64,000 bases of DNA from Devosia sp. 1566 (GTDB taxonomy: Bacteria; Pseudomonadota; Alphaproteobacteria; Rhizobiales; Devosiaceae). Location: assembly GCF_004005995.1 (NCBI RefSeq), contig NZ_CP034767.1, positions 2,170,001-2,234,000 on the forward strand, written 5' to 3'. A program made the translations under genes and the position numbers. This document shows, piece after piece, positions 46,482 to 56,443 of this stretch. Position 1 is the stretch's first letter. Each line of letters begins with the position of its first letter. The notes under the pieces were generated by a model. The model was given only the letters and a program-made list of their open reading frames with translations. It ran no database searches and had not been told where the DNA came from.

Positions 46482-47375
46482 TCAGTCCCCCAGATCCAGG
46501 GCCCCTTCCCCAACGATGACGGCATGCCCGCCAATGCCCCCATGCACCAGCCGGTCGCGCTCCTTGCGCAACTGGATGGTGATGCGGCAGGGCCGCCCCA
46601 TCTCCACCCCCTGCCGGATCACAAGGTCGATCTGGCCGGTGCCGATATTAACATGTTCGGAGAGGAGCCCAATCAGCGCCGCCGCGGCCGAACCGGTGCC
46701 CGGATCCTCGGCAAGGCCAAGCCCGGGCGCAAACATGCGGGCGGCAATATCATTGCCGGGCTCATCGGGAGTGAGCGTAAACAGATAGACCGAGTGCCGC
46801 CCGTGGGGGAAAACCTCGTTCCATGCCGCCATGTTCGGCCGTGCCCGCTTCAGCACCGCAGCGTCCCGCACCGGCACGAGGTGGAACACCACCCCGGCTG
46901 AATACACGGTGGGGCGATAAGGACCGCACCCGATCTCCTCGGGATCAATGCCCAGAGCCTGGGCGATTGCCAGCATGTTGTCGAGCTTGCCCACCTGCTC
47001 GGGCAGTTGCGGCAGCGCAAAACGCGCCTCGCCCGAGCTCTTGTCGGTTTTTTCGAACAGCGCCGTGATCAGCCCGATCTTTTCCTCTAGCCGGACGGCG
47101 CTGACCTTGTTTTGCAGCCCCAGCACCACCGCCGCCCCGACAGTCGGATGGCCGGCAAAGGGCAACTCGGTCATCGGCGTAAAGATGCGCACGCCAGCCG
47201 AATTGCGCTCGGTCTGTGGCTTGAGCAGAAACACCGTTTCGCTGAGGTTGAACTCGCGGGCAATGGTTTGCATCTCGTCGTCGAGCAAGCCATCGGCCTT
47301 GCAAACCACCGCCAGTGGATTGCCGGCAAAGCGCTCCTGCGTGAAGACGTCCAGCAGCAGATAATTCAGTTTCAT
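46482..47375 (-). CDS. PhzF-family protein (epimerase/isomerase)
   Basis: A 297-residue PhzF/YddE-like protein with a diaminopimelate-epimerase fold. The general-base Glu is in FNLSETVFLL, and the two conserved loops LPFAGHPTVGAA and AEDPGTGSAAAAL are intact, so it should be catalytically competent. In other bacteria the family isomerises phenazine precursors, but no phenazine genes occur here, so its substrate is unknown. The ATG at 47375 has AGGGGG 7 bp upstream. Confidence 0.87.
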   Translation of the reverse strand: MKLNYLLLDVFTQERFAGNPLAVVCKADGLLDDEMQTIAREFNLSETVFLLKPQTERNSAGVRIFTPMTELPFAGHPTVGAAVVLGLQNKVSAVRLEEKIGLITALFEKTDKSSGEARFALPQLPEQVGKLDNMLAIAQALGIDPEEIGCGPYRPTVYSAGVVFHLVPVRDAAVLKRARPNMAAWNEVFPHGRHSVYLFTLTPDEPGNDIAARMFAPGLGLAEDPGTGSAAAALIGLLSEHVNIGTGQIDLVIRQGVEMGRPCRITIQLRKERDRLVHGGIGGHAVIVGEGALDLGD

Positions 47376-47435
47376 GACAGGCCCCCTGCCCTCAGCAATG
47401 GAGTTGCTGGGGAGACCTGTCAAGCCGCGGGACGA

Positions 47436-47927
47436 CTACTGCGCCGCCAAGGCGTAACTCGCGCGCTCGAGCCCGAGATGCTCACAAAGCGCCGCGACGC
47501 CAACATTATGATCTTCCCGCCCCGGCAGGCCTGAAATGGTCAGGCACCCGATAATGCCCGCGCCCGGCACCCGCAGGGGAAAACCGCCACCGGCAAAGAC
47601 ATAGTCCACCGGGTCCACCCCGGCCTGTGGCGGAAGCGGCGCTTCGCCCCGCTCCAGCACCAGCCGGTAGCTGGCCCGCTGGAAGCGCCTGACCGAATTG
47701 ATCTTGCGCCGCACCCATTCGGCATTGTCCGGGCCCGTGCCTCCGGTTGCCGCAAAAAACAACCGCCGATCCCAGGTGCAGATATCCACCACGAGAGACA
47801 AACCTTCCACCAGCGCGCGTGCCCGCACCGATGAGCCGATGCTGAACGCCACATCCTCATCGAGGCGCGGCAAGGCGAGTTCGAGTTCCTGTCGCTTGAT
47901 CAGCGCGATATCGTCGTGAGTTGTCAT
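47436..47927 (-). CDS. UPF0303 family (heme-degrading-domain-like) protein
   Basis: A 163-residue UPF0303/GlcG-HbpS-like protein. Typical segments are the N-terminal helix DDIALIKRQELELALPRLD, DICTWDRRLFFAATGGTGPDN, RKINSVRRFQRASYRL and AGGGFPLRVPGAGIIGCLTISGL. Members bind heme or chaperone proteins; no enzymatic activity can be claimed. It starts 3 bp after the GFA gene stop with AGGA 8 bp upstream, so the two are probably co-transcribed. Confidence 0.82.
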   Translation of the reverse strand: MTTHDDIALIKRQELELALPRLDEDVAFSIGSSVRARALVEGLSLVVDICTWDRRLFFAATGGTGPDNAEWVRRKINSVRRFQRASYRLVLERGEAPLPPQAGVDPVDYVFAGGGFPLRVPGAGIIGCLTISGLPGREDHNVGVAALCEHLGLERASYALAAQ

Positions 47928-47930
47928 GTT

Positions 47931-48395
47931 TCAGTCCTGATGAAGCCGGGTCCAGGCGTCGAACAGCGGCGTGCGATCCACGGCGCCTTGGGGAAAATTG
48001 ACGAGGTCAGGATCGATGCTGGCCCAGGCGGCCTTGCTGTTCGTCCAGATATTGCCCACCGGGACCGCCCAGTCGATGTCATCGAGCGTGCCAGCCCGCA
48101 TCACGCGGATACCTGGCATTGGGGGCAGGTTCCACACCCAGCCATGGCAATGGGCACAAAAATGCATGGCAATGACATTGCCGCTATCCGCGCGCCGGTC
48201 GTAGCGCACCGTGTCACCCGAAAGCTTCTCGATATCCTCTTCGCGGGCGATCATCGACATCGACCAGCCCGCCCCCGAAAAGCGCTGGCAATCCTTGCAG
48301 TGGCAATTATAGACCGAAAGCGGGGCAGCCTTGAGCCGGTAGCGCACGGCGCCACACTGGCATCCGCCCTCCTGGGGAAACTCTGGTAAGCGCAT
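47931..48395 (-). CDS. GFA family protein (zinc, glutathione-dependent formaldehyde-activating-like)
   Basis: A 154-residue GFA/CENP-V-domain protein with the zinc ligands GGCQCGAVRY, NCHCKDCQRFSG and HFCAHCHGWVW. The founding member catalyses addition of formaldehyde to glutathione, but most family members are uncharacterised. Co-directional with the UPF0303 gene. No formaldehyde-oxidation genes lie nearby. Confidence 0.85.
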   Translation of the reverse strand: MRLPEFPQEGGCQCGAVRYRLKAAPLSVYNCHCKDCQRFSGAGWSMSMIAREEDIEKLSGDTVRYDRRADSGNVIAMHFCAHCHGWVWNLPPMPGIRVMRAGTLDDIDWAVPVGNIWTNSKAAWASIDPDLVNFPQGAVDRTPLFDAWTRLHQD

Positions 48396-48456
48396 GGGTC
48401 ACTCCTCCCGATCTAGTTACCGGGTTTGGCGGCGGCGCGGAAGATGGAGGACGGCA

Positions 48457-48483
48457 AAAGAAAACGGGGGCCGAAGCCCCCGT
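48457..48483 (-). terminator. Terminator of ilvC
   Basis: Perfect 8-bp stem ACGGGGGC/GCCCCCGT with a UUCG tetraloop, followed on the minus strand by TTTCTTTT, 12 bp after the ilvC stop. Confidence 0.92.
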
Positions 48484-48494
48484 CTGAAAGCGAA

Positions 48495-50176
<1,682 letters not shown>

Positions 50177-50224
50177 GCACGAACTCCCCTGGCAGGCTGA
50201 TCTGCCGCAAATTTCATCGGCATG

Positions 50225-50242
50225 CCGTACCGTACGGTACGG
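50225..50242. promoter_or_regulatory. Perfect 18-bp palindrome, probable TetR operator
   Basis: CCGTACCGTACGGTACGG is identical to its reverse complement and is itself built from repeated CCGTA/CGGTA pentamers. It lies 49 bp upstream of the TetR GTG start, where an autoregulatory operator is expected. Confidence 0.75.
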
Positions 50243-50501
50243 TTCTGCGCAACTGTTTCTTTGCCTGTGTGTATGAGGACGGAGATGATCACCTGTAGGT
50301 CTCCGTCATGACCTGCGGCGAGCGGGAGTATCTCTGAGGATCGGCCCGATTCCTAAAATGGGCCTTACCTACCAGACCGAGGCGTGCACACGCCGACCAA
50401 TAGCGGGCTCAGCATCGAAGGCGGGACGATCAGTCTCACACGTCAGTGTTGAACTTCCGTCAGCCGGCTTGATCATCTCATTGCGACGCAGGAAGCACGC
50501 A
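50243..50501. other. Gene-free stretch between TetR promoter and ABC operon end
   Basis: No gene is visible. An 8-bp inverted repeat GACGGAGA/TCTCCGTC (50278-50307) could end transcription of the ABC operon on the minus strand, but it has no T-tract. Confidence 0.4.
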
Positions 50502-51257
50502 TCAGTGGGAGATCTGGCCCAGGAACGTCTTGGTCCGCTCGTTCTGCGGGTTGGAAAAGAAGCTTTCGGGTTCGCCGATCTCGACGATTTCGCCCTTGTC
50601 CATGAAGATCACCCGATCGGCCACCTTGCGGGCAAAGCCCATTTCGTGGGTCACCACCAGCATGGTCATGCCTTCGCGGGCGAGGTCGATCATGGTGTCG
50701 AGCACTTCGTTGACCATCTCGGGGTCAAGCGCCGAGGTGGGCTCATCGAACAGCATGATCTTGGGGTTCATGCAGAGCGCCCGGGCAATGGCGACGCGCT
50801 GCTGCTGACCGCCTGAAAGCTGGGCGGGGTATTTGTCGGCCTGTTCAGGGATGCGCACGCGCTCGAGATAGCGCCGCGCCGTCGCCTCGGCTTCCGCCTT
50901 GCTCACCCCGCGCACCAGGGTGGGGGCGAGCATGCAGTTTTCCAGCACAGTCATGTGCGGGAAGAGGTTAAACTGCTGGAACACCATGCCGACATCGCGG
51001 CGGATCTTTTCCACATTACTGCCCGAGGTCAACTCGATGCCATCAACGGTGATGGTGCCGGACTGGATGGTTTCGAGCTGGTTGATGCAGCGAATAAGGG
51101 TGGATTTGCCGGATCCGGAGGGGCCGCACACGACGATCTTCTCGCCGCGTGCGACGGACAGGTTGATGGCATTGAGGGCGTGGTAGCTGTCATACCATTT
51201 ATCGACGTCGCGCATGGCGACGGCGATATCGGCAGTTTCGGGTGCAGCCTTGGTCAT
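50502..51257 (-). CDS. Amino acid ABC transporter ATP-binding protein
   Basis: A 251-residue ATPase of the polar amino acid (PAAT) importer family, close to GlnQ/AapP. Walker A GPSGSGKS (45-52), Q-loop [16 protein letters not shown], signature LSGGQQQR (147-154), Walker B IMLFDEP (167-173) and the switch His in VVTHEMGFA are all intact. It is last in the permease-permease-binding protein-ATPase operon. The ATG at 51257 begins a normal family N-terminus; the nearest GAGG is 12 bp away. Confidence 0.95.
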   Translation of the reverse strand: MTKAAPETADIAVAMRDVDKWYDSYHALNAINLSVARGEKIVVCGPSGSGKSTLIRCINQLETIQSGTITVDGIELTSGSNVEKIRRDVGMVFQQFNLFPHMTVLENCMLAPTLVRGVSKAEAEATARRYLERVRIPEQADKYPAQLSGGQQQRVAIARALCMNPKIMLFDEPTSALDPEMVNEVLDTMIDLAREGMTMLVVTHEMGFARKVADRVIFMDKGEIVEIGEPESFFSNPQNERTKTFLGQISH

Positions 51258-51291
51258 TGCAGTTTCTGCCCTCAAGTCCTGATCTGTCGGT

Positions 51292-52092
51292 TTATTCGCC
51301 TGCCACCACGAATTCGGGCAGCGGTCCGCCAACCCATTCCTGGTGCAGTGCATTCAACTTGCCGTCTGCCTTCACGCTGGCGATGAAATCGTTGATATAG
51401 GCAAGCAGCTCATCGCTGCCCGGGCGCACGGCAATGCCCTGGCTCTGCTGGCGCAGCGAGAACTTGGTGTTGAAGCGATCGGGCGCCATGGTGTTGATCT
51501 GCGCGATCACGACGTTGGACGCGCCCATGAGCGGGGTCTGGCCCGAAAGCAGGGCCTGCACGGCCGAGGCATCGTCGTCGAAGCGCTGGATATTGGCGTC
51601 AGCGGGCGCAATCTCGGTGATGGCCGTGTCCTGGGTGGAAGCGCGGGCCACCGCGATGTTCTTGCCCGACAGCCCCTCGGGCCCGGTTACGTCGAGATTG
51701 GCATCGCCAAACACAAAGATTTCGATACCGGCATAGGGGTCGGAGAAATTGACCTGCTGGGCGCGCTCGGGCGTGATGCCGAGGGAAGCGACCAGAATAT
51801 CGACCTGGTTGGACAAGAGATACGGGATGCGATTGGGACCGGTGACCGGCACGAGGTTGACTTCAACGCCCATATGCTCGGCCAACAGGCGAGCCACGTC
51901 CGCATCATAGCCGTCGGGGTTGCCCGACTGATCAAGAATGCCGAATGGGGGGAAATCAACCAGCATCCCCACATTGATGGTGCCGCGCTGCTGAATTTCC
52001 TCGACCGTCTGCGCGACGGCGGGGGCGCTCACAAGGCCCGCGGCGAACAATGCCGCACCGGCCAGCCCGATCAGTTTTTTGCTCAGTTTCAT
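51292..52092 (-). CDS. Amino acid ABC transporter substrate-binding protein
   Basis: A 266-residue periplasmic solute-binding protein of family 3. It has a Sec signal peptide ([22 protein letters not shown], split at AQT) and the family pattern [32 protein letters not shown] and the later hinge segment [20 protein letters not shown]. The ligand is probably a polar or charged amino acid but cannot be named. Located 32 bp after the second permease; GGAG lies 11 bp before the ATG. Confidence 0.93.
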   Translation of the reverse strand: MKLSKKLIGLAGAALFAAGLVSAPAVAQTVEEIQQRGTINVGMLVDFPPFGILDQSGNPDGYDADVARLLAEHMGVEVNLVPVTGPNRIPYLLSNQVDILVASLGITPERAQQVNFSDPYAGIEIFVFGDANLDVTGPEGLSGKNIAVARASTQDTAITEIAPADANIQRFDDDASAVQALLSGQTPLMGASNVVIAQINTMAPDRFNTKFSLRQQSQGIAVRPGSDELLAYINDFIASVKADGKLNALHQEWVGGPLPEFVVAGE

Positions 52093-52124
52093 TTCAAGCT
52101 CACTCCCAGTGTGATGACGTCCGG

Positions 52125-52781
52125 TCAGCGCGTGGTGGCCACGGCAAACCGACCCTCCAGATGCCGGGCCCACATCGACAGCGGCCAGCACAGGATGAAA
52201 TACAGCGCCCCTACCAGCGAGAACACGAGCAAAGGCTGGAAGGTGGCATTGTTGATGATCTGGCCAGCGCGGGTCAGTTCCACAAAGCCGATGATCGAGG
52301 CCAGTGAGGTCCCCTTGATCAACTGCACGAGGAAGCCAACCGTTGGCGCGACCGAAATCTTGGCGGCCTGGGGCAGGATAACATAGCGCATGCTGTCCCA
52401 GTAGTTGAGGCCCAGCACATAGCTGGCCTCGCCCTGACCCGAGGGCACCGCCTCGATGCAGCCGCGCCAGATCTCGCCCAGATACGCGCTGGCATGCAGC
52501 GTCAGCGCCACCGCGGCCGCGATCCATGGATTGATGCCCACGCCCATGATCGACAGGCCGAAATAAACGAGGAACAGCTGCATGAGCAGCGGTGTGCCCT
52601 GGAACACCCGGATAAAGGCCAGTGCCAGATAGCGCAGCCATGGCTTTTTGGAGACGCGCCCCAGTGCAACGGCTATGCCCCCAAGGGCGCCGCCGGCAAA
52701 GGCAATGGCGGACAGCAGCAGCGTCCACTGCACTGCGCTGACGATATAAAGGATTTCATTGGGGCCAAAGGGGCGAAACAT
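52125..52781 (-). CDS. Amino acid ABC transporter permease (second)
   Basis: A 218-residue inner-membrane permease of the HisMQ type with about five helices and the EAA loop near EASYVLGLNYWDSMRYVILPQA. It starts TLLLSAIAFAGGALGGIAVALGR, the usual permease N-terminal helix. It begins 9 bp after the first permease stop, so the pair is translated together and should form a heterodimer. Confidence 0.93.
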   Translation of the reverse strand: MFRPFGPNEILYIVSAVQWTLLLSAIAFAGGALGGIAVALGRVSKKPWLRYLALAFIRVFQGTPLLMQLFLVYFGLSIMGVGINPWIAAAVALTLHASAYLGEIWRGCIEAVPSGQGEASYVLGLNYWDSMRYVILPQAAKISVAPTVGFLVQLIKGTSLASIIGFVELTRAGQIINNATFQPLLVFSLVGALYFILCWPLSMWARHLEGRFAVATTR

Positions 52782-52790
52782 GGCTTGATC

Positions 52791-53462
52791 CTATCGCGCC
52801 AGCGGATAGCGGAACGCGGCGCGTCCGATCGCGGAAAACAGGCCGGAAAAGCCCAGCGACAGAATGAAATACATGATGGTGATCACCAGATAGACCTCGA
52901 AGGCTGCAAAGGTCGAGGACTGGATGTTGTTGCCGGCCGCCGCCAGGTCGGTCGCGGAAATGGCCGACACCACCGACGAGGTCAGCATTAGATAGATGAA
53001 CTGGCTGGTGAGCGCCGGATAGATGGTGCGCAGCGCCGGCTTGAGGATGATGTAGCGAAAGATCTGATGCCCTTTGAGGCCAAGCGCCTTACCCGCCTCG
53101 ACCTGCCCGCGGTTGATCGACTCGATCCCGGCGCGCACGATCTCGGTGGCGTAGGCGCCCACATTGACCGACAGCGCGACGAGTGCAGCGGTGTTCGGAT
53201 CAAACCGGATGCCGAGTGCCGGAAGCGAGAAATAGATAAAGAAGATCTGGATCAGGAACGGGGTGTTGCGGATCACCTCGATATAAAGGTTCACCAGCCA
53301 GCGCAGGGGCTTGGGCCCGGTCGTTTTTGCCAGCGCGCAGGGGATCGCGATCAGCGTGCCAATCAGGATGGCGCCCAGGCTGAGCTGGATGGTGATCAAG
53401 GCGCCGTAGATCAACTGATCGAAATTGTTGAACACCGGCGCAAAATTGAACTGGTAACCCAC
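52791..53462 (-). CDS. Amino acid ABC transporter permease (first)
   Basis: A 223-residue HisMQ-type permease with helices and the EAA loop VEAGKALGLKGHQIFRYIILKPA; the N-terminus IYGALITIQLSLGAILIGTLI and the segment IEVIRNTPFLIQIFFIYF are typical. It is the first gene of the ABC operon. The start is GTG at 53462 with a weak ribosome site. A LacI-type operator overlaps the promoter 28-41 bp upstream. Confidence 0.93.
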   Translation of the reverse strand: MGYQFNFAPVFNNFDQLIYGALITIQLSLGAILIGTLIAIPCALAKTTGPKPLRWLVNLYIEVIRNTPFLIQIFFIYFSLPALGIRFDPNTAALVALSVNVGAYATEIVRAGIESINRGQVEAGKALGLKGHQIFRYIILKPALRTIYPALTSQFIYLMLTSSVVSAISATDLAAAGNNIQSSTFAAFEVYLVITIMYFILSLGFSGLFSAIGRAAFRYPLAR

Positions 53463-53489
53463 GGGTTCTGCCCCAGACCTTGCTCGCGA

Positions 53490-53527
53490 TTAGATCGATC
53501 TAAATAGCACCGCGCCGCGAAGGTCAA
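53490..53527 (-). promoter_or_regulatory. ABC operon promoter with LacI-type operator
   Basis: Perfect 14-bp palindrome TTAGATCGATCTAA (53490-53503) with the central CG typical of LacI-family sites. It overlaps a likely -10 (TATTTA/TTTAGA); a -35 TTGACC lies at 53527-53522. A near-copy precedes the lacI-type gene itself. Confidence 0.75.
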
Positions 53528-53530
53528 CCC

Positions 53531-54568
53531 TTAGGCGAGCGCTCCAACAGGTCCAATCGAGCCGCGCTCAACCAGGTGGCTGGGCACGGTGCGCCGCTCC
53601 GGGGGGGCATCGGGATTGTCGATCCGGTGCAGCAGTTGTTGGGCGGCGTGCAGGCCGATGGCGAAGGGCTCGGTGGCGACCGAGGCCAGTCCGGGTCGCA
53701 CCAGATCGGCTTCCGCGACATTGTCATAGCCGATCAAGGACACGTCACGCCCTGGCACCAGCCCGCTGTCGCTGAAGCCCTTGTGCATACCCAAGGCGAT
53801 CACGTCGTTGTGACAAATCCAGGCAGTTGGCGCGGAAGTTTGTGCTGCCATGCTCTGGGCCAGTGCAATGGCTGCGGCATGCGTGGATTCGATGACGGTT
53901 TCGATGGGCTGAAGCGCCTTGTGCCGGCGCATGGCGGAGCGGAACGCCCCGAGCCTTTCGTCCCGGGCCGAATGGTTGAGATTGCCGGCGACAAAGCCGA
54001 TAAGGCTATGTCCCAGCTCTGCAAGAAGGCTGACGGCGCTCTCCATTCCCCCGGCCTGGTCCATCCCGGTATAATCGACCTCGCCGGCAGCCGATGTCCG
54101 CAGCACCTCGCCCACAGGCATGCCCCAATCCCTGAGGCGGGCGATGAAGCCGGGCTCGGTGCCCGCTGCCGGGCAAACGATCAGCCCGTCCACCCCATGC
54201 TCGCGCATCCGGTTGACGAAGACGTCCTGCTTAGCCGGCGACTCCCCGGAATGGGCGATAAAGGTGGCCAATCCGGCCCCATCGATGACCTCATCGATCC
54301 CGGCGAGAAGCTCGCCGAAGAAGGTGTTTGAAAGATTGGGGATAATCACCCCGATCGTGCGGCTCCGCGCGGCCCGCATCCCAGCAGCGCCGACATTATA
54401 GACATAGCCGATCTCGGCCATGGCCGCTTCGACGAGCGCCCGGGTATCCTCACTCACCAACGGGCTCTTGCGCACGACCAGCGAGGCCGTCGCTCGGGAC
54501 ACGCCGGCCTTCTGGGCAACGTCCACCAATGTTGGCCGCACACGCGGCGACATCCTTTTGTTCATCAT
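53531..54568 (-). CDS. LacI-family transcriptional regulator
   Basis: A 345-residue LacI/PurR repressor. The N-terminal helix-turn-helix is TLVDVAQKAGVSRATASLVV, with the hinge helix GMRAARSRTIGVIIPN, and a periplasmic-binding-protein-like ligand domain (SNTFFGELLAGIDEVIDGAG and WICHNDVIALG). It lies directly upstream of an amino acid ABC operon, which is unusual since the family mostly senses sugars or purines. It probably represses itself and the ABC operon through two related operators. ATG at 54568 or the next codon. Confidence 0.92.
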   Translation of the reverse strand: MMNKRMSPRVRPTLVDVAQKAGVSRATASLVVRKSPLVSEDTRALVEAAMAEIGYVYNVGAAGMRAARSRTIGVIIPNLSNTFFGELLAGIDEVIDGAGLATFIAHSGESPAKQDVFVNRMREHGVDGLIVCPAAGTEPGFIARLRDWGMPVGEVLRTSAAGEVDYTGMDQAGGMESAVSLLAELGHSLIGFVAGNLNHSARDERLGAFRSAMRRHKALQPIETVIESTHAAAIALAQSMAAQTSAPTAWICHNDVIALGMHKGFSDSGLVPGRDVSLIGYDNVAEADLVRPGLASVATEPFAIGLHAAQQLLHRIDNPDAPPERRTVPSHLVERGSIGPVGALA

Positions 54569-54585
54569 CCCCCCGAACTGCCCGT

Positions 54586-54615
54586 ATTAGATCGATCCAG
54601 AATCATTGCTGTCAA
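54586..54615 (-). promoter_or_regulatory. lacI-type promoter with operator
   Basis: -35 TTGACA (54615-54610), 18-bp spacer, -10 TCTAAT (54591-54586). The operator copy TTAGATCGATCCAG (plus strand, 54587-54600) differs from the ABC operator at 2 of 14 positions and covers the -10, indicating autorepression. The divergent old-yellow-enzyme gene may share this control. Confidence 0.72.
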
Positions 54616-54789
54616 CAACGGAGGAGCACATAGCGAAGCGGACTGGGCAGGCGGGGATTGTTACAAACATAAGGGCCGGCGCAACCCGGCCCTGGTTTCT
54701 GCGCACTCGAACTCTCTTCATCGGCACTTGCCGATGGATGCGCTTGTGTGCAATCTGCAGGTTCTGTTTTCCCCAGCGGTTTTTCCCTC

Positions 54790-55929
54790 ATGTCCTTGCT
54801 GTTTACCCCCACTGCCTTGCGCCGCCTCAAGCTGCGCAATCGCACCGTGATTGCCCCAATGTGCCAGTATTCGGCTCGCGATGGCTTTGCCAATGACTGG
54901 CACCTGGTGCATCTCGGCCGCTTTGCCATGGGTGGGTTCGGGCTGGTCATCACCGAGGCAACGGGCGTTACCCCCGAGGGCCGCATTTCCTATGCCGATC
55001 TCGGCATCTGGAAGGACGAGCACATTCCCGGGCTAACCCGCATCGTCGATTTCCTTCACGCCCAGGGTGCCGCTGCCGGCATCCAGCTGGCCCATGCCGG
55101 GCGCAAGGCCTCGACGCCCATTCCCTGGCGCAAGGGCTTTGACGAAACCGAGGAGGAAAAGCCTGGCGTCGGCTTCCAAAGCTGGACGCCCGTCGGTCCT
55201 ACCGACGAGATTCATGCCGAGGGCAAGAACTTCACCAAGCCGACGGCCCTTGATGCCGCTGGCATTCGCAATGTCATCGAAGCCTTCGTCGCCGGCGCGC
55301 TGCGCGCCAATGAGGCAGGCTTTGACCTCGTCGAGATCCACGCCGCCCACGGTTATCTGCTCAACCAGTTCCTGTCGCCACTCGCCAACAAGCGCACCGA
55401 CAACTATGGCGGCAGCCGCGAAAATCGCATGCGCCTGGTGCTGGAAGTCACGCAAGCCGTACGCGCCGTGTGGCCGGCCGACAAACCTGTCATCGTGCGC
55501 CTGTCGGTCAGCGACAATGATCCCGCCGGCTGGCAGGTGGAAGACAGCATCGTGCTCGCCCGCGAACTCAAGGCGCTGGGCGTCGACGCGATAGACTGCA
55601 GCAGCGGCGGCTTTGATTCAGGCGCCATCCGTTCCACCCCTGGCTATCAGGTGCCCTTCAGCGCCGCCGTGCGCAAAGGGGCTGATATCCCCACCATGGC
55701 GGTTGGCCTGCTCGGGGGTGATCCGGCGGCCGACGAAGCCGTGCTGGCCAATGGCGATGCCGATTTCGTTGCGCTGGCCCGGGCGGCATTGGATGACCCC
55801 AATTGGGCTGTCCATGCCCGCCACGCGCTGGGAGAACCGGGCTACGAGTTGTGGCCCAACCAGGCGGCCCGGGTGCGCGAACGCGACCGCTGGCTCAAGC
55901 AGCGCGAGTTTGCCGAACAGGATTCGTAA
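54790..55929 (+). CDS. Old yellow enzyme, NADH:flavin oxidoreductase (YqjM class)
   Basis: A 379-residue FMN-dependent ene-reductase that reduces activated C=C bonds with NAD(P)H. The YqjM-class marks are Cys25 and Tyr27 in APMCQYSA, and the substrate-binding pair His184/His187 in VEIHAAHGYL, followed by NQFLSPLANKRTDNYGGS. Physiological substrate unknown; often linked to electrophile stress. The ATG at 54790 is the family start but has no clear Shine-Dalgarno. Divergent from the LacI-family gene. Confidence 0.92.
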   Translation: MSLLFTPTALRRLKLRNRTVIAPMCQYSARDGFANDWHLVHLGRFAMGGFGLVITEATGVTPEGRISYADLGIWKDEHIPGLTRIVDFLHAQGAAAGIQLAHAGRKASTPIPWRKGFDETEEEKPGVGFQSWTPVGPTDEIHAEGKNFTKPTALDAAGIRNVIEAFVAGALRANEAGFDLVEIHAAHGYLLNQFLSPLANKRTDNYGGSRENRMRLVLEVTQAVRAVWPADKPVIVRLSVSDNDPAGWQVEDSIVLARELKALGVDAIDCSSGGFDSGAIRSTPGYQVPFSAAVRKGADIPTMAVGLLGGDPAADEAVLANGDADFVALARAALDDPNWAVHARHALGEPGYELWPNQAARVRERDRWLKQREFAEQDS

Positions 55930-56005
55930 GCGCACCCATCCTATTTCTGCCGCTTTGCCGGCGGCAGATCGCTCTTGGCCAGCCGGTCAACCAGGGAGAA
56001 GCTCG

Positions 56006-56440
56006 GTGGATACCAAAGCCGCTGTTATTGCACTGCTCAGTGTCTGGGGTGTGGGCGCCTGCCCCACCCTGCCCGCCACGGCTCAGGAAGCCGAAGGCAG
56101 CATGGAGGAGGAGGAGCGCGAGACCGGCAATCCGCTGCTTAACAAGGTCTGGGTGCGCTCCGATGCCGACGAGAACCTGCCCGGACCCATGCAGATCTTT
56201 CTGGAGGACGGCACGCTGGTCAGCGATAGCTGCTGGGAAACCTATCGGCTGTCCAAATGGCAGCAGGTCTCGTCCACGGCCATCAGCTGGGACGAAGATG
56301 GCATGACCATCGACGCCGATATCGCTACCCTCACCGAAACCGAACTGGTGCTGCGCCTGCACCTGGGCACGGAAACCCAGGAACAGCGCTTCGTCACGGC
56401 AACCGTGCCCTATGTCTGCCCGGATATAATCAAGGGCTAA
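56006..56440 (+). CDS. Small exported protein of unknown function
   Basis: A 144-residue protein with a signal peptide (MDTKAAVIALLSVWGVGAC) that contains a possible lipobox VGAC; a signal-peptidase I site after ATA is the alternative. The mature part is acidic at first (EEEERETG) and then beta-rich (VWVRSDADENLPGPMQIFL, LVSDSCWETYRL, TETELVLRLHL), with two cysteines that could form a disulfide. The GTG at 56006 has GGGAG 7 bp upstream. I do not recognise the family. It ends 3 bp before the convergent kup stop. Confidence 0.72.
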   Translation: MDTKAAVIALLSVWGVGACPTLPATAQEAEGSMEEEERETGNPLLNKVWVRSDADENLPGPMQIFLEDGTLVSDSCWETYRLSKWQQVSSTAISWDEDGMTIDADIATLTETELVLRLHLGTETQEQRFVTATVPYVCPDIIKG

Positions 56441-56443
56441 GGG

